From contig SVHN01000012.1 in the NCBI GenBank assembly GCA_015055805.1, forward strand, positions 1-52,141: a stretch of 52,141 nt of DNA, given 5' to 3'. The DNA comes from Clostridiales bacterium. Its GTDB lineage: Bacteria; Bacillota; Clostridia; Christensenellales; Borkfalkiaceae. Positions 26,235-34,550 of this stretch are shown one piece after another. The first letter of the stretch is position 1; the number at the start of each line of letters is the position of its first letter. The position numbers and the translations under genes were made by a program. The notes beneath the pieces were generated by a model. That model was not told where the DNA came from. It searched no databases and saw nothing but the letters and a program-made list of their open reading frames with translations.

Positions 26235-26929
26235 AACAGTATCTCCGTTAATTTGTTATCGACTTGATCACACGACGTAAGGTAATATTTTACGCCGTTT
26301 TTATTAACAATTTTATCCGAACGTACGCTTTTACCATGCAAATGCCCGTACACAACTGCATCAACACCAAATTCTTCAAACAATTTTGTAAAATTACTGT
26401 CTTCGCGATGAACGTTAAACGGTGGAAAATGCACTAGCGCAATCAACTTGTCCCCTTCTTCTTTAATTTTTAGTGCAGAAGACAAAGACAACCTTAGTCT
26501 TTCGGTTTCACGCATATATATCTTCATATCTTGCTCTGCAAAATCTGGGCTTCCAGGAACACTCCAACACCTTGATCCACAAATAATCACGTTACCGCAC
26601 TTAAAACAGTCGTTTTGAAGGGCGTAAAAGCCTTCAGGAAGGATATCCCTAACCTTACCTATTCCACTCCACCAGTAGTCGTGATTTCCCTTTATCATTA
26701 TTTTTTTGCCTTTAAGATGTGAAAAGGTTTTAATATCTTTTTCCGCATCGGAAATATCCATTGCCCAGCTTATATCCCCACCGATAAGCACTAAATCTCC
26801 ATCAGAAACCTTTTCTTCCCAGTCGGCTTGTATTTTTTCAATATAGCCAACCCAGTTCCCTCCAAATACGTCCATAGGCTTATTCGTGTTTGTTGATATA
26901 TGCAAGTCGCTTATAGCATAAATTTTCAT
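26231..26929 (-). CDS. Calcineurin-like metallophosphoesterase, apparently leaderless
   Basis: The 232-residue protein has the metal motifs in order: SDLHIS (D, H), GGDISWAMD, KGNHDYWW, VHFPPF and YGHLHGKS. It belongs to the cytosolic phosphoesterase group of unknown substrate. The start at MKIYAISD was chosen. No Shine-Dalgarno site precedes it, but the TATAAT box lies exactly 6 bases upstream, which would place transcription start at the ATG. It is coupled to the PTS-type gene by a 4-base overlap. Confidence 0.82.
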   Translation of the reverse strand: MKIYAISDLHISTNTNKPMDVFGGNWVGYIEKIQADWEEKVSDGDLVLIGGDISWAMDISDAEKDIKTFSHLKGKKIMIKGNHDYWWSGIGKVRDILPEGFYALQNDCFKCGNVIICGSRCWSVPGSPDFAEQDMKIYMRETERLRLSLSSALKIKEEGDKLIALVHFPPFNVHREDSNFTKLFEEFGVDAVVYGHLHGKSVRSDKIVNKNGVKYYLTSCDQVDNKLTEILL

Positions 26930-26935
26930 AAATAA

Positions 26936-26964
26936 ATTATAACACAACCAACACCATTTTACAA
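26936..26964 (-). promoter_or_regulatory. Promoter giving a leaderless mRNA
   Basis: TTGTAA (26964-26959) and TATAAT (26941-26936) have a 17-base spacer on the minus strand. Six bases separate the -10 box from the ATG at 26929, so the transcript should begin at or within one base of the start codon. Confidence 0.65.
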
Positions 26965-26978
26965 GCATATAAAAAAGA

Positions 26979-27004
26979 AAAAGCGCAAGAAAATCTCACG
27001 CTTT
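26979..27004 (-). terminator. Terminator of the Cys-rich protein gene
   Basis: AAAGCG pairs with CGCTTT and AGA with TCT around a small internal loop, followed by a T-run on the minus strand. Confidence 0.6.
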
Positions 27005-27025
27005 AACAGTATATAATTGTTTATA

Positions 27026-27658
27026 TTATTCTGGATATATCGGCAATTCAAAGAACCCTGCACAAACTTCTTGCGTGTATTCTTGACACGGCGGTATCGC
27101 CGCATAGCCGTACGACGGAATAAGAAGTTCAACTTCCATAACGATTTTTAGTATTATTGATACGCATGCATCAATAGTAAATTGATTTTCACCCGTATAA
27201 GTACCTTGCGTTGAAACGAGAGATACTATTGCCTCAACTTGGTACGGCATAATCGATGCCGACGGAATATTTAATATTACGTCTTTGGTCACCGTTATAC
27301 TTGACGTAGCCGCACCCTCAACACCGTTAGCGTCGACGTATGCAACGGAAACGGGTATCGTTACGTCCGCTTTTACCCTTGCAGAATTTGGGCGTTCTGG
27401 CAAAGGGTCAACAATTAAGTTTGATATAACTCCTTCCGAGTCAAGACTCTTTGCACTCACAAACGTTAGCGGATATGTAGGATTTGCGGGAGTTAAATTT
27501 GTAATATCAAGCACTATACCGTTAAGTTGGCTTTGTTGCATGCAAGCGTCAAAAACCTTTTTTGCTTGAACACATACCTTTTCACACAAACCGTTAAGCG
27601 GATTTCCGTTTATTTGTCCAGGACATCTGTCCGACTGAAAATTACAGAAAAACGACAT
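27026..27658 (-). CDS. Conserved-looking Cys-rich protein, unknown function
   Basis: The 210-residue protein starts MSFFCNFQSDRCPGQINGNP, then CEKVCVQAKKVFDACMQQ, and later has beta-rich segments with alternating Thr/Val (about 60-150). A second Cys-containing end follows (CVSIILKIVMEVELLIPSYG, then PPCQEYTQEVCAGFFELP). There is no signal peptide. The paired cysteines at both ends and the beta-rich middle resemble a self-assembling coat protein, perhaps of the spore surface, but that is inference from composition. It is a single-gene unit with its own terminator. Confidence 0.65.
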   Translation of the reverse strand: MSFFCNFQSDRCPGQINGNPLNGLCEKVCVQAKKVFDACMQQSQLNGIVLDITNLTPANPTYPLTFVSAKSLDSEGVISNLIVDPLPERPNSARVKADVTIPVSVAYVDANGVEGAATSSITVTKDVILNIPSASIMPYQVEAIVSLVSTQGTYTGENQFTIDACVSIILKIVMEVELLIPSYGYAAIPPCQEYTQEVCAGFFELPIYPE

Positions 27659-27726
27659 TATAATCCTCCTTTTATAGCTTTCTATTTCAATATATGCTGC
27701 AAAAGGTTGGTTATGCTACAAAAAAT

Positions 27727-27750
27727 AAAGCGACTCAAAAGAATCGCTTT
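27727..27750 (-). terminator. Terminator of the oxidoreductase operon
   Basis: AAAGCGA-C-TC and GA-A-TCGCTTT pair around an AAAA loop, with a T-run on the minus strand. It closes the operon that begins at the T-box. Confidence 0.75.
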
Positions 27751-27766
27751 ACTAATACAGTTAATA

Positions 27767-28303
27767 TTAATAGTTATAACCAAGTTCCATCGCCTTAATA
27801 TTTCTCTCTAACAATTCCGCCTTTTTAGCAGGAATCATCTGCGCCAAACTGCTTTTAATCTGAGCTAAAGTTAGAACGTCGGTTTCCTTTATTACCTTGC
27901 CTAAAATAATCATATTAGCAAGACCGTCAAGCCCATTATCACTTGCAAGTTTCGTTGCAGGAATTCCAAAGATTGAAACGCCGTCTCTAGCGCATTCTTT
28001 GTTTATAAGTGAACTGTCATAAACAATGTATCCACCCTGCTCGGTTTCATTGAGATATTTTTCAAGTGAAGGCAAGTTCATTGCAATAAGAACGTCAGGC
28101 TTATCAACTATAGGCGAACCGATAGGTTCGCTGCTAAGCGTTACGCTACAGTTTGCAGTACCACCACGCATTTCAGGGCCATACGACGGAAGCCAACTAA
28201 CTTCAAGACCTACTTTAAGTCCTGTATACGCCATAGCTTTACCTGTAAATAGGATACCCTGTCCGCCAAAACCAGCTATAAGGATTTTAGTCGTTTTACT
28301 CAT
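27767..28303 (-). CDS. 2-oxoacid:ferredoxin oxidoreductase, gamma subunit
   Basis: The 178-residue protein has the gamma domain of the pyruvate/ketoisovalerate ferredoxin oxidoreductase family: [36 protein letters not shown] and [15 protein letters not shown]. This subunit contributes to CoA and subunit contacts. It is the last gene of the four-subunit set delta-alpha-beta-gamma and lies at once after the beta gene. Branched-chain specificity is inferred from the operon. Confidence 0.9.
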   Translation of the reverse strand: MSKTTKILIAGFGGQGILFTGKAMAYTGLKVGLEVSWLPSYGPEMRGGTANCSVTLSSEPIGSPIVDKPDVLIAMNLPSLEKYLNETEQGGYIVYDSSLINKECARDGVSIFGIPATKLASDNGLDGLANMIILGKVIKETDVLTLAQIKSSLAQMIPAKKAELLERNIKAMELGYNY

Positions 28304-29050
28304 TTACTTTTCCTCCCTATATTTATCTTTATAAACGCCGAGCGGATAATAAGTTTCCATATTATCATCAAGCCATTTTAGCGCGTCCTTAGGTGTCAAA
28401 CCCCAGTTTGTGGGGCAAGTTGAAAGAACTTCAACGAGTGAAAAACCTTTACCCTCAATTTGGTTCTTGAACGCGTGTAAAATCGCCTGTTTAGCTTTCT
28501 TTATGTTTTTAACGTTGTTTACCGCTACCCTTTCAAGATATGACGCGCCGTCAATCTGTGAAAGCATTTCACAAACCTTAACGGGATAACCTACGACGGT
28601 GACGTCTCTTCCGTAAGGCGAAGTTTGTGTAATTTGGTTAGGAAGAGTGGTCGGTGCCATTTGTCCGCCAGTCATGCCGTAAATAGCGTTGTTTACGAAA
28701 ATAACGGTAATATTTTCGTTTCTAGCAGCAGAATGTACGGTTTCAGCAGTACCTATTGCAGCCAAGTCACCGTCACCTTGATAGGTAAACACAACGTTAT
28801 CAGGGTTTGCGCGTTTTGCACCAGTAGCAACAGCAGGCGCTCTTCCGTGAGCAGCTTGAATCATATCACAGTTAAAATAGTTATACGAGAATACCGAACA
28901 CCCAACGGATGCGATACCTATGGTTTTATTAGTTACACCAAGTTCCTCAAGTGCTTCAGCAACGAGGCGGTGTATAATTCCGTGCGTACAGCCCGGGCAA
29001 TAATGCAATTGATTATCAGTAAGACCTTTGGTCTTTTCAAATACTACCAT
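28304..29050 (-). CDS. 2-oxoacid:ferredoxin oxidoreductase, beta (TPP-binding) subunit
   Basis: The 248-residue protein binds thiamine pyrophosphate: CPGCTHG near the start and the TPP motif [20 protein letters not shown], ending [12 protein letters not shown]. The cysteines of this subunit help bind an iron-sulfur cluster. It overlaps the alpha gene by seven bases and is followed directly by gamma. The family interconverts 2-oxoacid + CoA + oxidised ferredoxin with acyl-CoA + CO2 + reduced ferredoxin, and can run either way. Confidence 0.93.
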   Translation of the reverse strand: MVVFEKTKGLTDNQLHYCPGCTHGIIHRLVAEALEELGVTNKTIGIASVGCSVFSYNYFNCDMIQAAHGRAPAVATGAKRANPDNVVFTYQGDGDLAAIGTAETVHSAARNENITVIFVNNAIYGMTGGQMAPTTLPNQITQTSPYGRDVTVVGYPVKVCEMLSQIDGASYLERVAVNNVKNIKKAKQAILHAFKNQIEGKGFSLVEVLSTCPTNWGLTPKDALKWLDDNMETYYPLGVYKDKYREEK

Positions 29051-30114
29051 TGTTTTGCCTCTCCTTTTTCTATCTCTGTAAGTTTATTTACTATTTCTTC
29101 CGGACTCATAAGCACGCCGCCAGTCCTTCCATAGAAATAAACGGGTTTTGAGCAGTTGATTGCAAGTTTAACGTCGTCAACCATCTGTCCCATATTAAGT
29201 TCTACCGACAAGAAAGATTTAACCTTTCCAGCAGCCTTTTTAAGAACTTCCTTCGGGAACGGCCACAAGGTTATAGGTCTAATCATTCCCACCTTAATAC
29301 CGCGTTTTCTTGCTTCCATAATAGCATTTTTAGATATACGAGCAGCTATACCGAACGCAACAATACAGATATCCGCGTCGTCCATCATAAACTCTTCGTA
29401 CATTACTTCGGTTTCTTCAATGGTTTTATAGCGTTCGTATCTTGAAATATTCCACTCTTCAAGCTGAGCAGGACTTAAAGATAATGAGTTGATAATATTT
29501 CTTCCTTCGTGCGTACCAGTACCCGTAGTTGCCCAAGGTTTAGCGTATTCTTTAATCTCGCCAAGATCAAGGCTAACAGGCTCCATCATTTGACCGAGCG
29601 TACCGTCTGCGAGTATCATACTTGGCATTCTATACTTATCAGCAAGGTCAAACCCCTTAAAAGTTAAGGTAACCATTTCTTGAACTGATGCAGGCGCAAG
29701 TACTATAAGATGATAATCTCCGTGTCCACCGCCCTTTATTGCTTGAAAATAGTCAGACTGCGAAGGCTGAATACCGCCAAGACCGGGGCCGCCACGCTGA
29801 ACGTTTACTATAAGCGCAGGTAATTCGCAACCTGCAAGATAGCTTATCCCTTCGCTTTTAAGCGAAATTCCTGGACTTGAACTACTAGTCATAACCCTTT
29901 TTCCGCAAGCAGCAACACCGATTACCATATTGATTGCAGCAATCTCAGATTCAGCCTGCAAAAACGTTCCGCCGATTTTAGGCATACGCTTACTCATATA
30001 AGCAGCAACTTCCGTCTGCGGCGTTATGGGATAACCAAAATAATGTTTACAACCAGACATTATTGCGGCTTCCGCTAAAGCTTCGTTTCCTTTCATTAAA
30101 ACTTTTTCTGCCAT
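29044..30114 (-). CDS. vorB: 2-oxoacid:ferredoxin oxidoreductase, alpha subunit (VorB type)
   Basis: The 356-residue protein has the pyrimidine-binding domain of the family: MSGCKHYFGYPITPQTEVAA, FLQAESEIAAINMVIGVAAC, TSSSSPGISLKSEGISYL and QRGGPGLGG. The overall pattern is close to annotated 3-methyl-2-oxobutanoate (ketoisovalerate) dehydrogenase VorB, although 2-oxoglutarate enzymes are similar. The neighbours (IlvE, Leu T-box) favour branched-chain 2-oxoacids. It lies ten bases after the ferredoxin gene. Confidence 0.88.
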   Translation of the reverse strand: MAEKVLMKGNEALAEAAIMSGCKHYFGYPITPQTEVAAYMSKRMPKIGGTFLQAESEIAAINMVIGVAACGKRVMTSSSSPGISLKSEGISYLAGCELPALIVNVQRGGPGLGGIQPSQSDYFQAIKGGGHGDYHLIVLAPASVQEMVTLTFKGFDLADKYRMPSMILADGTLGQMMEPVSLDLGEIKEYAKPWATTGTGTHEGRNIINSLSLSPAQLEEWNISRYERYKTIEETEVMYEEFMMDDADICIVAFGIAARISKNAIMEARKRGIKVGMIRPITLWPFPKEVLKKAAGKVKSFLSVELNMGQMVDDVKLAINCSKPVYFYGRTGGVLMSPEEIVNKLTEIEKGEAKQW

Positions 30115-30124
30115 AATTTCACCT

Positions 30125-30331
30125 CTATTTTTCTACCGTAATGACGGTATCGGGACACATAGTCGCACAGAAAGCGCAGCCTATGCATTTGTCTTGTTCT
30201 GTAACAACTGCAGGGTGATAACCCTTTGCGTTAATCTTATCCTTTGCGAGCGCAATAATGTGCTTTGGGCAAACCGTTTCGCACAGTCCGCAACCTTTAC
30301 AACGCTCAACGTCAAAAGTAACTTTTGCCAT
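30125..30331 (-). CDS. Ferredoxin-type delta subunit, two 4Fe-4S clusters
   Basis: The 68-residue protein has two CxxCxxCxxxCP motifs (CKGCGLCETVCP and CIGCAFCATMCP), enough for two 4Fe-4S clusters. It is the delta subunit that passes electrons between the TPP site and free ferredoxin. It lies first in the four-subunit set. A strong AAGGAG ribosome site precedes it. Confidence 0.93.
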   Translation of the reverse strand: MAKVTFDVERCKGCGLCETVCPKHIIALAKDKINAKGYHPAVVTEQDKCIGCAFCATMCPDTVITVEK

Positions 30332-30341
30332 AATTTCTCCT

Positions 30342-31010
30342 TTATAGCCAATCGCCGTATTTTATTGGATCGATAGGCAATATTTGTTTTAAGTTTTTAA
30401 GTTCTTCAGTTATTAAATCTCGTCTTACCGCAGAAAACTTTAGCGGCAAGCTCGCGGCGTTCGACAATTCTTTTACAAAATCAACGCCATTTAGTATAGT
30501 TTCAATTGTCGTTTCATTTCCTAAATTTGCATTGTTTACTATACCGGTAAACTTTAATCTTGACGAATACTCAATCTCTTCTTTAATCCTTAAAGCTGAC
30601 TCAATATCTCTTGTTTCGGGGCGAAGATTATTGACAACCCATAAAACGTCGTAATTGTTTTCTTCTTTAATTTTATCGGAAAACCGCCCTAATGCCAACG
30701 CGCCCCTATCGTCACCGCCGACGTCAACCACAGCGAATCTAGTTAAATCGTCAACCATTTTATACGACTTTGCGTTCATTGCAGGAATATCGACGTTCGT
30801 TTCTGCGAAGGGCGAAACAACAAGTTCCACTCCGCGCGACGTTAGAAGTTTTTCCGCGTCAACCGTTCTAAAATATGGATTTACAATATCAAGGTCGTAA
30901 ATGCTTACGTTTTTTTTCAAAGCACTTAGCGCAAGGGCGTAATTTACGGCAACAAAAGTTTTTCCACTACCGTAATGCCCCATAAAAAGCGTTATTCGTT
31001 TGTCAAACAT
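30342..31010 (-). CDS. P-loop ATPase of the MinD/ParA/CobQ-like class
   Basis: The 222-residue protein has a Walker A motif GHYGSGKT (residues 11-18), DLDIVNPYFRTVDAE (a Walker A'-like aspartate) and VVDVGGDDRGALALG (Walker B). It starts at the ATG at 31010, overlapping the ilvE stop as TAATG; the longer frame lacks a ribosome site. It lies between ilvE and the ferredoxin gene. Its job is unknown. Cluster loading or regulation of the oxidoreductase is a reasonable guess, since similar ATPases sit beside such operons in Clostridia. Confidence 0.75.
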   Translation of the reverse strand: MFDKRITLFMGHYGSGKTFVAVNYALALSALKKNVSIYDLDIVNPYFRTVDAEKLLTSRGVELVVSPFAETNVDIPAMNAKSYKMVDDLTRFAVVDVGGDDRGALALGRFSDKIKEENNYDVLWVVNNLRPETRDIESALRIKEEIEYSSRLKFTGIVNNANLGNETTIETILNGVDFVKELSNAASLPLKFSAVRRDLITEELKNLKQILPIDPIKYGDWL

Positions 31011-32077
31011 TAAACTTTCACCTTGTAGCACCAACCGCGAGTATCGGGTTTATTACCCCATTGTATACCCGTGAGTTCGTCATAAAGCTTTTGCGTCAAT
31101 TCACCGATTTCGTTGTTTGAAACGGTATAGTCAACGTCTTTATAGAAAAGATGCCCTATCGGCGACACTACCGCAGCCGTACCCGTTCCCCAAGCCTCTT
31201 CAAGTTTTCCACTCTGAGCAGCGGCTAATAGTTCGTCGACCGATATCAATCTTTCAGAAACTTTATATCCCCACTCTTTAAGAATTTCCAAACACGACTT
31301 CCTAGTTATACCCGGAAGAACGGAACCTGTAAGTTTAGGGGTTGCAATTTCGCCGTCGATTTTGAACATAACGTTCATTGCGCCAACTTCTTCGATATAT
31401 TTTCTTTCAACACCGTCAAGCCAAAGAACTTGAGTAAAGCCTTTTTCAGCAGCGCGCTTGCCTGCTCTTAAACTTGCAGCATAGTTACCACCGCATTTAG
31501 CATAACCAGTACCACCGCGAACGGCTCTAACGTCTTCGCTTTCAATGCTGATTTTTACAGGATTAATTCCCTCGGCATAATAACTACCAACAGGCGAAAG
31601 AATTATAACGAAAGTTGCGTTATGTACGGCGTGAACACCAAGCGATTCGTCGTTACCAAACATAAACGGTCTAATGTATAGCGACGTGCCGACCTTATCC
31701 GGAATCCAGTCGTAATCAAGCGTAATAAGTTCGGTAAGTGCTTTAAGGGTAAACTCTTCGTCCAAAAGCGGCAAGCAAAGTCTTTCCGCCGAAGCGTTCA
31801 TTCTTCTAATGTTTTCAATAGGACGGAACATTTGGTAACCGTCAGCCGTTCTGTACGCCTTCATACCCTCAAATATTTCCGCGCCGTAATGTAAAACGGT
31901 TGAAGCTGGATGAATAGGAATATAATCAAAGGGAACGATTCTTGCGTCGTGCCAACCGTCTTTGTCGTTATATTCCATAACAAACATGTGATCGGTAAAG
32001 TATTTGCCAAAGCCGAGATTGTTAAAATCAGGCTTTGCTTTTAATTTTTCTGATTTGAAAATTTTAATTTCCTGCAT
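31010..32077 (-). CDS. ilvE: Branched-chain amino acid aminotransferase
   Basis: IlvE interconverts Leu/Ile/Val and their 2-oxoacids with glutamate as partner. The 355-residue PLP fold-type IV enzyme shows IHPASTVLHYGAEIFEGMKA, GYAKCGGNYAASLRAGK with the PLP lysine, EEVGAMNVMF and SVLPGITRKSCLEI. Size is that of the larger BCAT type. It lies 33 bases after the acyl-CoA-synthetase fusion and overlaps the ATPase gene by one base. It links the 2-oxoacid made or used by the oxidoreductase to the amino acid. Confidence 0.96.
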   Translation of the reverse strand: MQEIKIFKSEKLKAKPDFNNLGFGKYFTDHMFVMEYNDKDGWHDARIVPFDYIPIHPASTVLHYGAEIFEGMKAYRTADGYQMFRPIENIRRMNASAERLCLPLLDEEFTLKALTELITLDYDWIPDKVGTSLYIRPFMFGNDESLGVHAVHNATFVIILSPVGSYYAEGINPVKISIESEDVRAVRGGTGYAKCGGNYAASLRAGKRAAEKGFTQVLWLDGVERKYIEEVGAMNVMFKIDGEIATPKLTGSVLPGITRKSCLEILKEWGYKVSERLISVDELLAAAQSGKLEEAWGTGTAAVVSPIGHLFYKDVDYTVSNNEIGELTQKLYDELTGIQWGNKPDTRGWCYKVKV

Positions 32078-32110
32078 AGTAAACCTCTCTATTATAATTA
32101 AAAATTATAC

Positions 32111-34549
32111 TTACATATTTTTGATTTTCTCAATAGCGTCTTCTCTCATTTTATATTTGAGAATTTTGCCTGCGGCGTTCATTGGGAACTCTTTAACGAA
32201 TATAAAATATCTTGGAACTTTATGTTTTGCCATATGCGCGTTTCCATACTCACGCATCTCGTTCTCGTCAGAAGTTGCGCCGTTATTAAGGATAATATAA
32301 GCGCAAGCCTCTTCACCGTAACGCTCGTCAGGCACACCGACCACTTGAACGTCGCTAACCTTACCGTTGGTCAAATAAAACTCTTCAATTTCGCGTGGAT
32401 AAAGATTTTCACCGCCACGGATAATCATATCTTTCAGCCTACCAGTAACTTTATAGTAGCCGTCTGGCGTTCTGCAACAGATATCACCGCTATGCAACCA
32501 ACCGTCAGCATCAATGGTCTGTTCGGTTGCTTTTGGCATTTTATAGTAACCTTTCATTATGTTATAACCACGCGCAACAAATTCACCATTTTGCCCATCG
32601 GGAAGTTCTTCGCCCGTTTCAGGGTCTATTATTTTACACTCAACACCTGGAAACGCACTACCAACCGTTTCAACACGGTGATCTATATCTTCGTTTACTT
32701 CACCCATAGTACAACCTGGCGACGCCTCAGTCTGCCCGTAAACACTTATGATTTCTTTCATATTCATTTCGTCAGCAGCCCTTCTCATAAGTTCAGGCGG
32801 ACAGTTCGCGCCAGCCATAATACCAGTACGCATGTGCGAAAAATCAGTCTTTGCAAAATCCGGGTGACCAAACATTGCTATAAACATTGTCGGCACACCA
32901 TTAAAACAAGTTATTTTTTCGTCGTTGATACAAGCAAGCGAAGATTTTGGTGAGAAGTACGGCATCGGACAAATGGTTCCGCCGTGCGTCATCATATTAG
33001 TCATTGAAAGCACCATGCCAAAGCAATGGAACATCGGGACTTGAATCATCATTTTATCGGCTGTAGACATATCCATTCTGTCGCCGATAATTTTTCCGTT
33101 ATTGACGATGTTTGTGTGCGTTAGCATTACGCCCTTAGGAAACCCGGTAGTACCAGAGGTGTATTGCATATTACAAACGTCGTCAGCCTTAGTCATTGAC
33201 GCCCTACGACGAACTTCTTCTAGCGGCACGAGCGACGAACGCTTTGCAAAATCTTTCCACTCCAAGCAGCCGTCCATATCAAAGCCAACGGTTATAACGT
33301 TTCTCAAAAATGGAAGTTTTTTAGAATACAACGGCTGACCGGGCGTAATTGTTTTAAGCTCCGGACAAAGTTCTTCAATAATAGCCCTGTAGTCCGAATC
33401 CTTACAACTATCGATCATAACCAAAGTGTGCGTATCAGATTGACGTAAAAGATATTCCGCCTCGTGAATTTTATACGCAGTATTCACGGTAACCAAAACC
33501 GCTCCGATCTTCACGGTCGCCCAAAAGGTTAAAAACCATTGCGGAACGTTAGTTGCCCAAATCGCTACGTGATGCCCTGCCTCAACGCCCAGCGATATAA
33601 GTGCTGCGGCAATCCTATCAACGTCGTCACGGAACTGCGAATACGTTCTCGTATAATCCAAAGTCGTATACTTAAACGCATACTGATCGGGATACCTTGC
33701 AACCATTTCGTCAAGCACTTCTGAAAAAGTAAGATCCAAAACGTCGTATTTTTTCCAAGGGTGCGTTCCCGTTTTTGAACGGTTATAATATATTTCATTG
33801 CGTGGTTCTGCGCCCGAATTAGCTTTAAGATAACTCTTAAAATGCGTTAAAACGATATCAGCGTTAGAAATATCACCTGAATCCATAACTGCAACGTATC
33901 CGTCGTAGTTGAGCGACCTTAAAGCGTTCATAAAGTCTTTTACAGGCAAATCACCTTCACCAACCAAAACGTCTTCACCATCTTTTTTATCGCCCAAACG
34001 GACGTAACCTATATACGCACCGAGAGTTTGAATAGTTTTGTCAGCCGACTCGTTTGCAGTAAAATACGTTTCTCTAATATTCCAACAAACCTTTACTGCC
34101 GCACTGCCGAAAAAGTTAATTACATCCAAAACCTTTTCCGTGTCAACAAGCGCGCCGCAAGTTTCAAAAAGAATAGACACGCCGTTTTCTTCCGCCTCCC
34201 GAATAGCCGTAGAAAATATGGTCTTTAAAGTTTCATAATCGGGTAATTCGTCAAACTTTACCACGACACCATTTACCGAGGCAAGAGCTGCATATTCAAC
34301 GTATTTTAGCACGGTTTCACTATCACAACTGTTCGGGCAAGTTAAAACGGGTATTGATATATGTCTATTGACAAGTTTTCTTTTTGCATCAACCGTTACC
34401 GAAGAACGGAAGATACTGTCTTCATGCGCTGCTTTTTCCGCAGCGACGTCTGTAATTTCAACACCGTCAAAGCCATAGTCCTGCACAAAATTGCACAGTT
34501 CGATAAAACTTTTGGCCTTAACGTATTTATCAGAAAAGGAAAATTTCAT
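32111..34549 (-). CDS. Fusion of a TIM-barrel (sugar isomerase/AP endonuclease 2 type) domain and an acyl-CoA synthetase
   Basis: The 812-residue protein has two domains. Residues 1-245 match the xylose-isomerase-like TIM barrel (FVQDYGFDGVEITDV, ISILFETCG, VGEGDLPVKDFMNALRSLNY), with some usual metal ligands changed. Residues 270-812 are a full AMP-forming acyl-CoA synthetase: YTSGTTGFPKG (463-473), YGQTE (604-608), DGWLHSGD, GRLKDMIIRGGENLYPREIE, and the lysine K795 in NAAGKILK. The synthetase half should be active. It starts one base after the LeuA-like gene. Given its neighbours, its substrate may be isovalerate, isobutyrate or 2-methylbutyrate; the role of the barrel is unknown. Confidence 0.85.
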   Translation of the reverse strand: MKFSFSDKYVKAKSFIELCNFVQDYGFDGVEITDVAAEKAAHEDSIFRSSVTVDAKRKLVNRHISIPVLTCPNSCDSETVLKYVEYAALASVNGVVVKFDELPDYETLKTIFSTAIREAEENGVSILFETCGALVDTEKVLDVINFFGSAAVKVCWNIRETYFTANESADKTIQTLGAYIGYVRLGDKKDGEDVLVGEGDLPVKDFMNALRSLNYDGYVAVMDSGDISNADIVLTHFKSYLKANSGAEPRNEIYYNRSKTGTHPWKKYDVLDLTFSEVLDEMVARYPDQYAFKYTTLDYTRTYSQFRDDVDRIAAALISLGVEAGHHVAIWATNVPQWFLTFWATVKIGAVLVTVNTAYKIHEAEYLLRQSDTHTLVMIDSCKDSDYRAIIEELCPELKTITPGQPLYSKKLPFLRNVITVGFDMDGCLEWKDFAKRSSLVPLEEVRRRASMTKADDVCNMQYTSGTTGFPKGVMLTHTNIVNNGKIIGDRMDMSTADKMMIQVPMFHCFGMVLSMTNMMTHGGTICPMPYFSPKSSLACINDEKITCFNGVPTMFIAMFGHPDFAKTDFSHMRTGIMAGANCPPELMRRAADEMNMKEIISVYGQTEASPGCTMGEVNEDIDHRVETVGSAFPGVECKIIDPETGEELPDGQNGEFVARGYNIMKGYYKMPKATEQTIDADGWLHSGDICCRTPDGYYKVTGRLKDMIIRGGENLYPREIEEFYLTNGKVSDVQVVGVPDERYGEEACAYIILNNGATSDENEMREYGNAHMAKHKVPRYFIFVKEFPMNAAGKILKYKMREDAIEKIKNM

Positions 34550-34550
34550 A

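Noticed and set aside
28625-29134. 169-codon open frame opposite the oxidoreductase beta gene
   Set aside because: It is antisense to conserved TPP motifs, with no start signal.
32222-32953. 243-codon open frame opposite the acyl-CoA synthetase fusion
   Set aside because: It has His/Thr-rich shadow composition, and the minus-strand gene has full domain motifs throughout this stretch.
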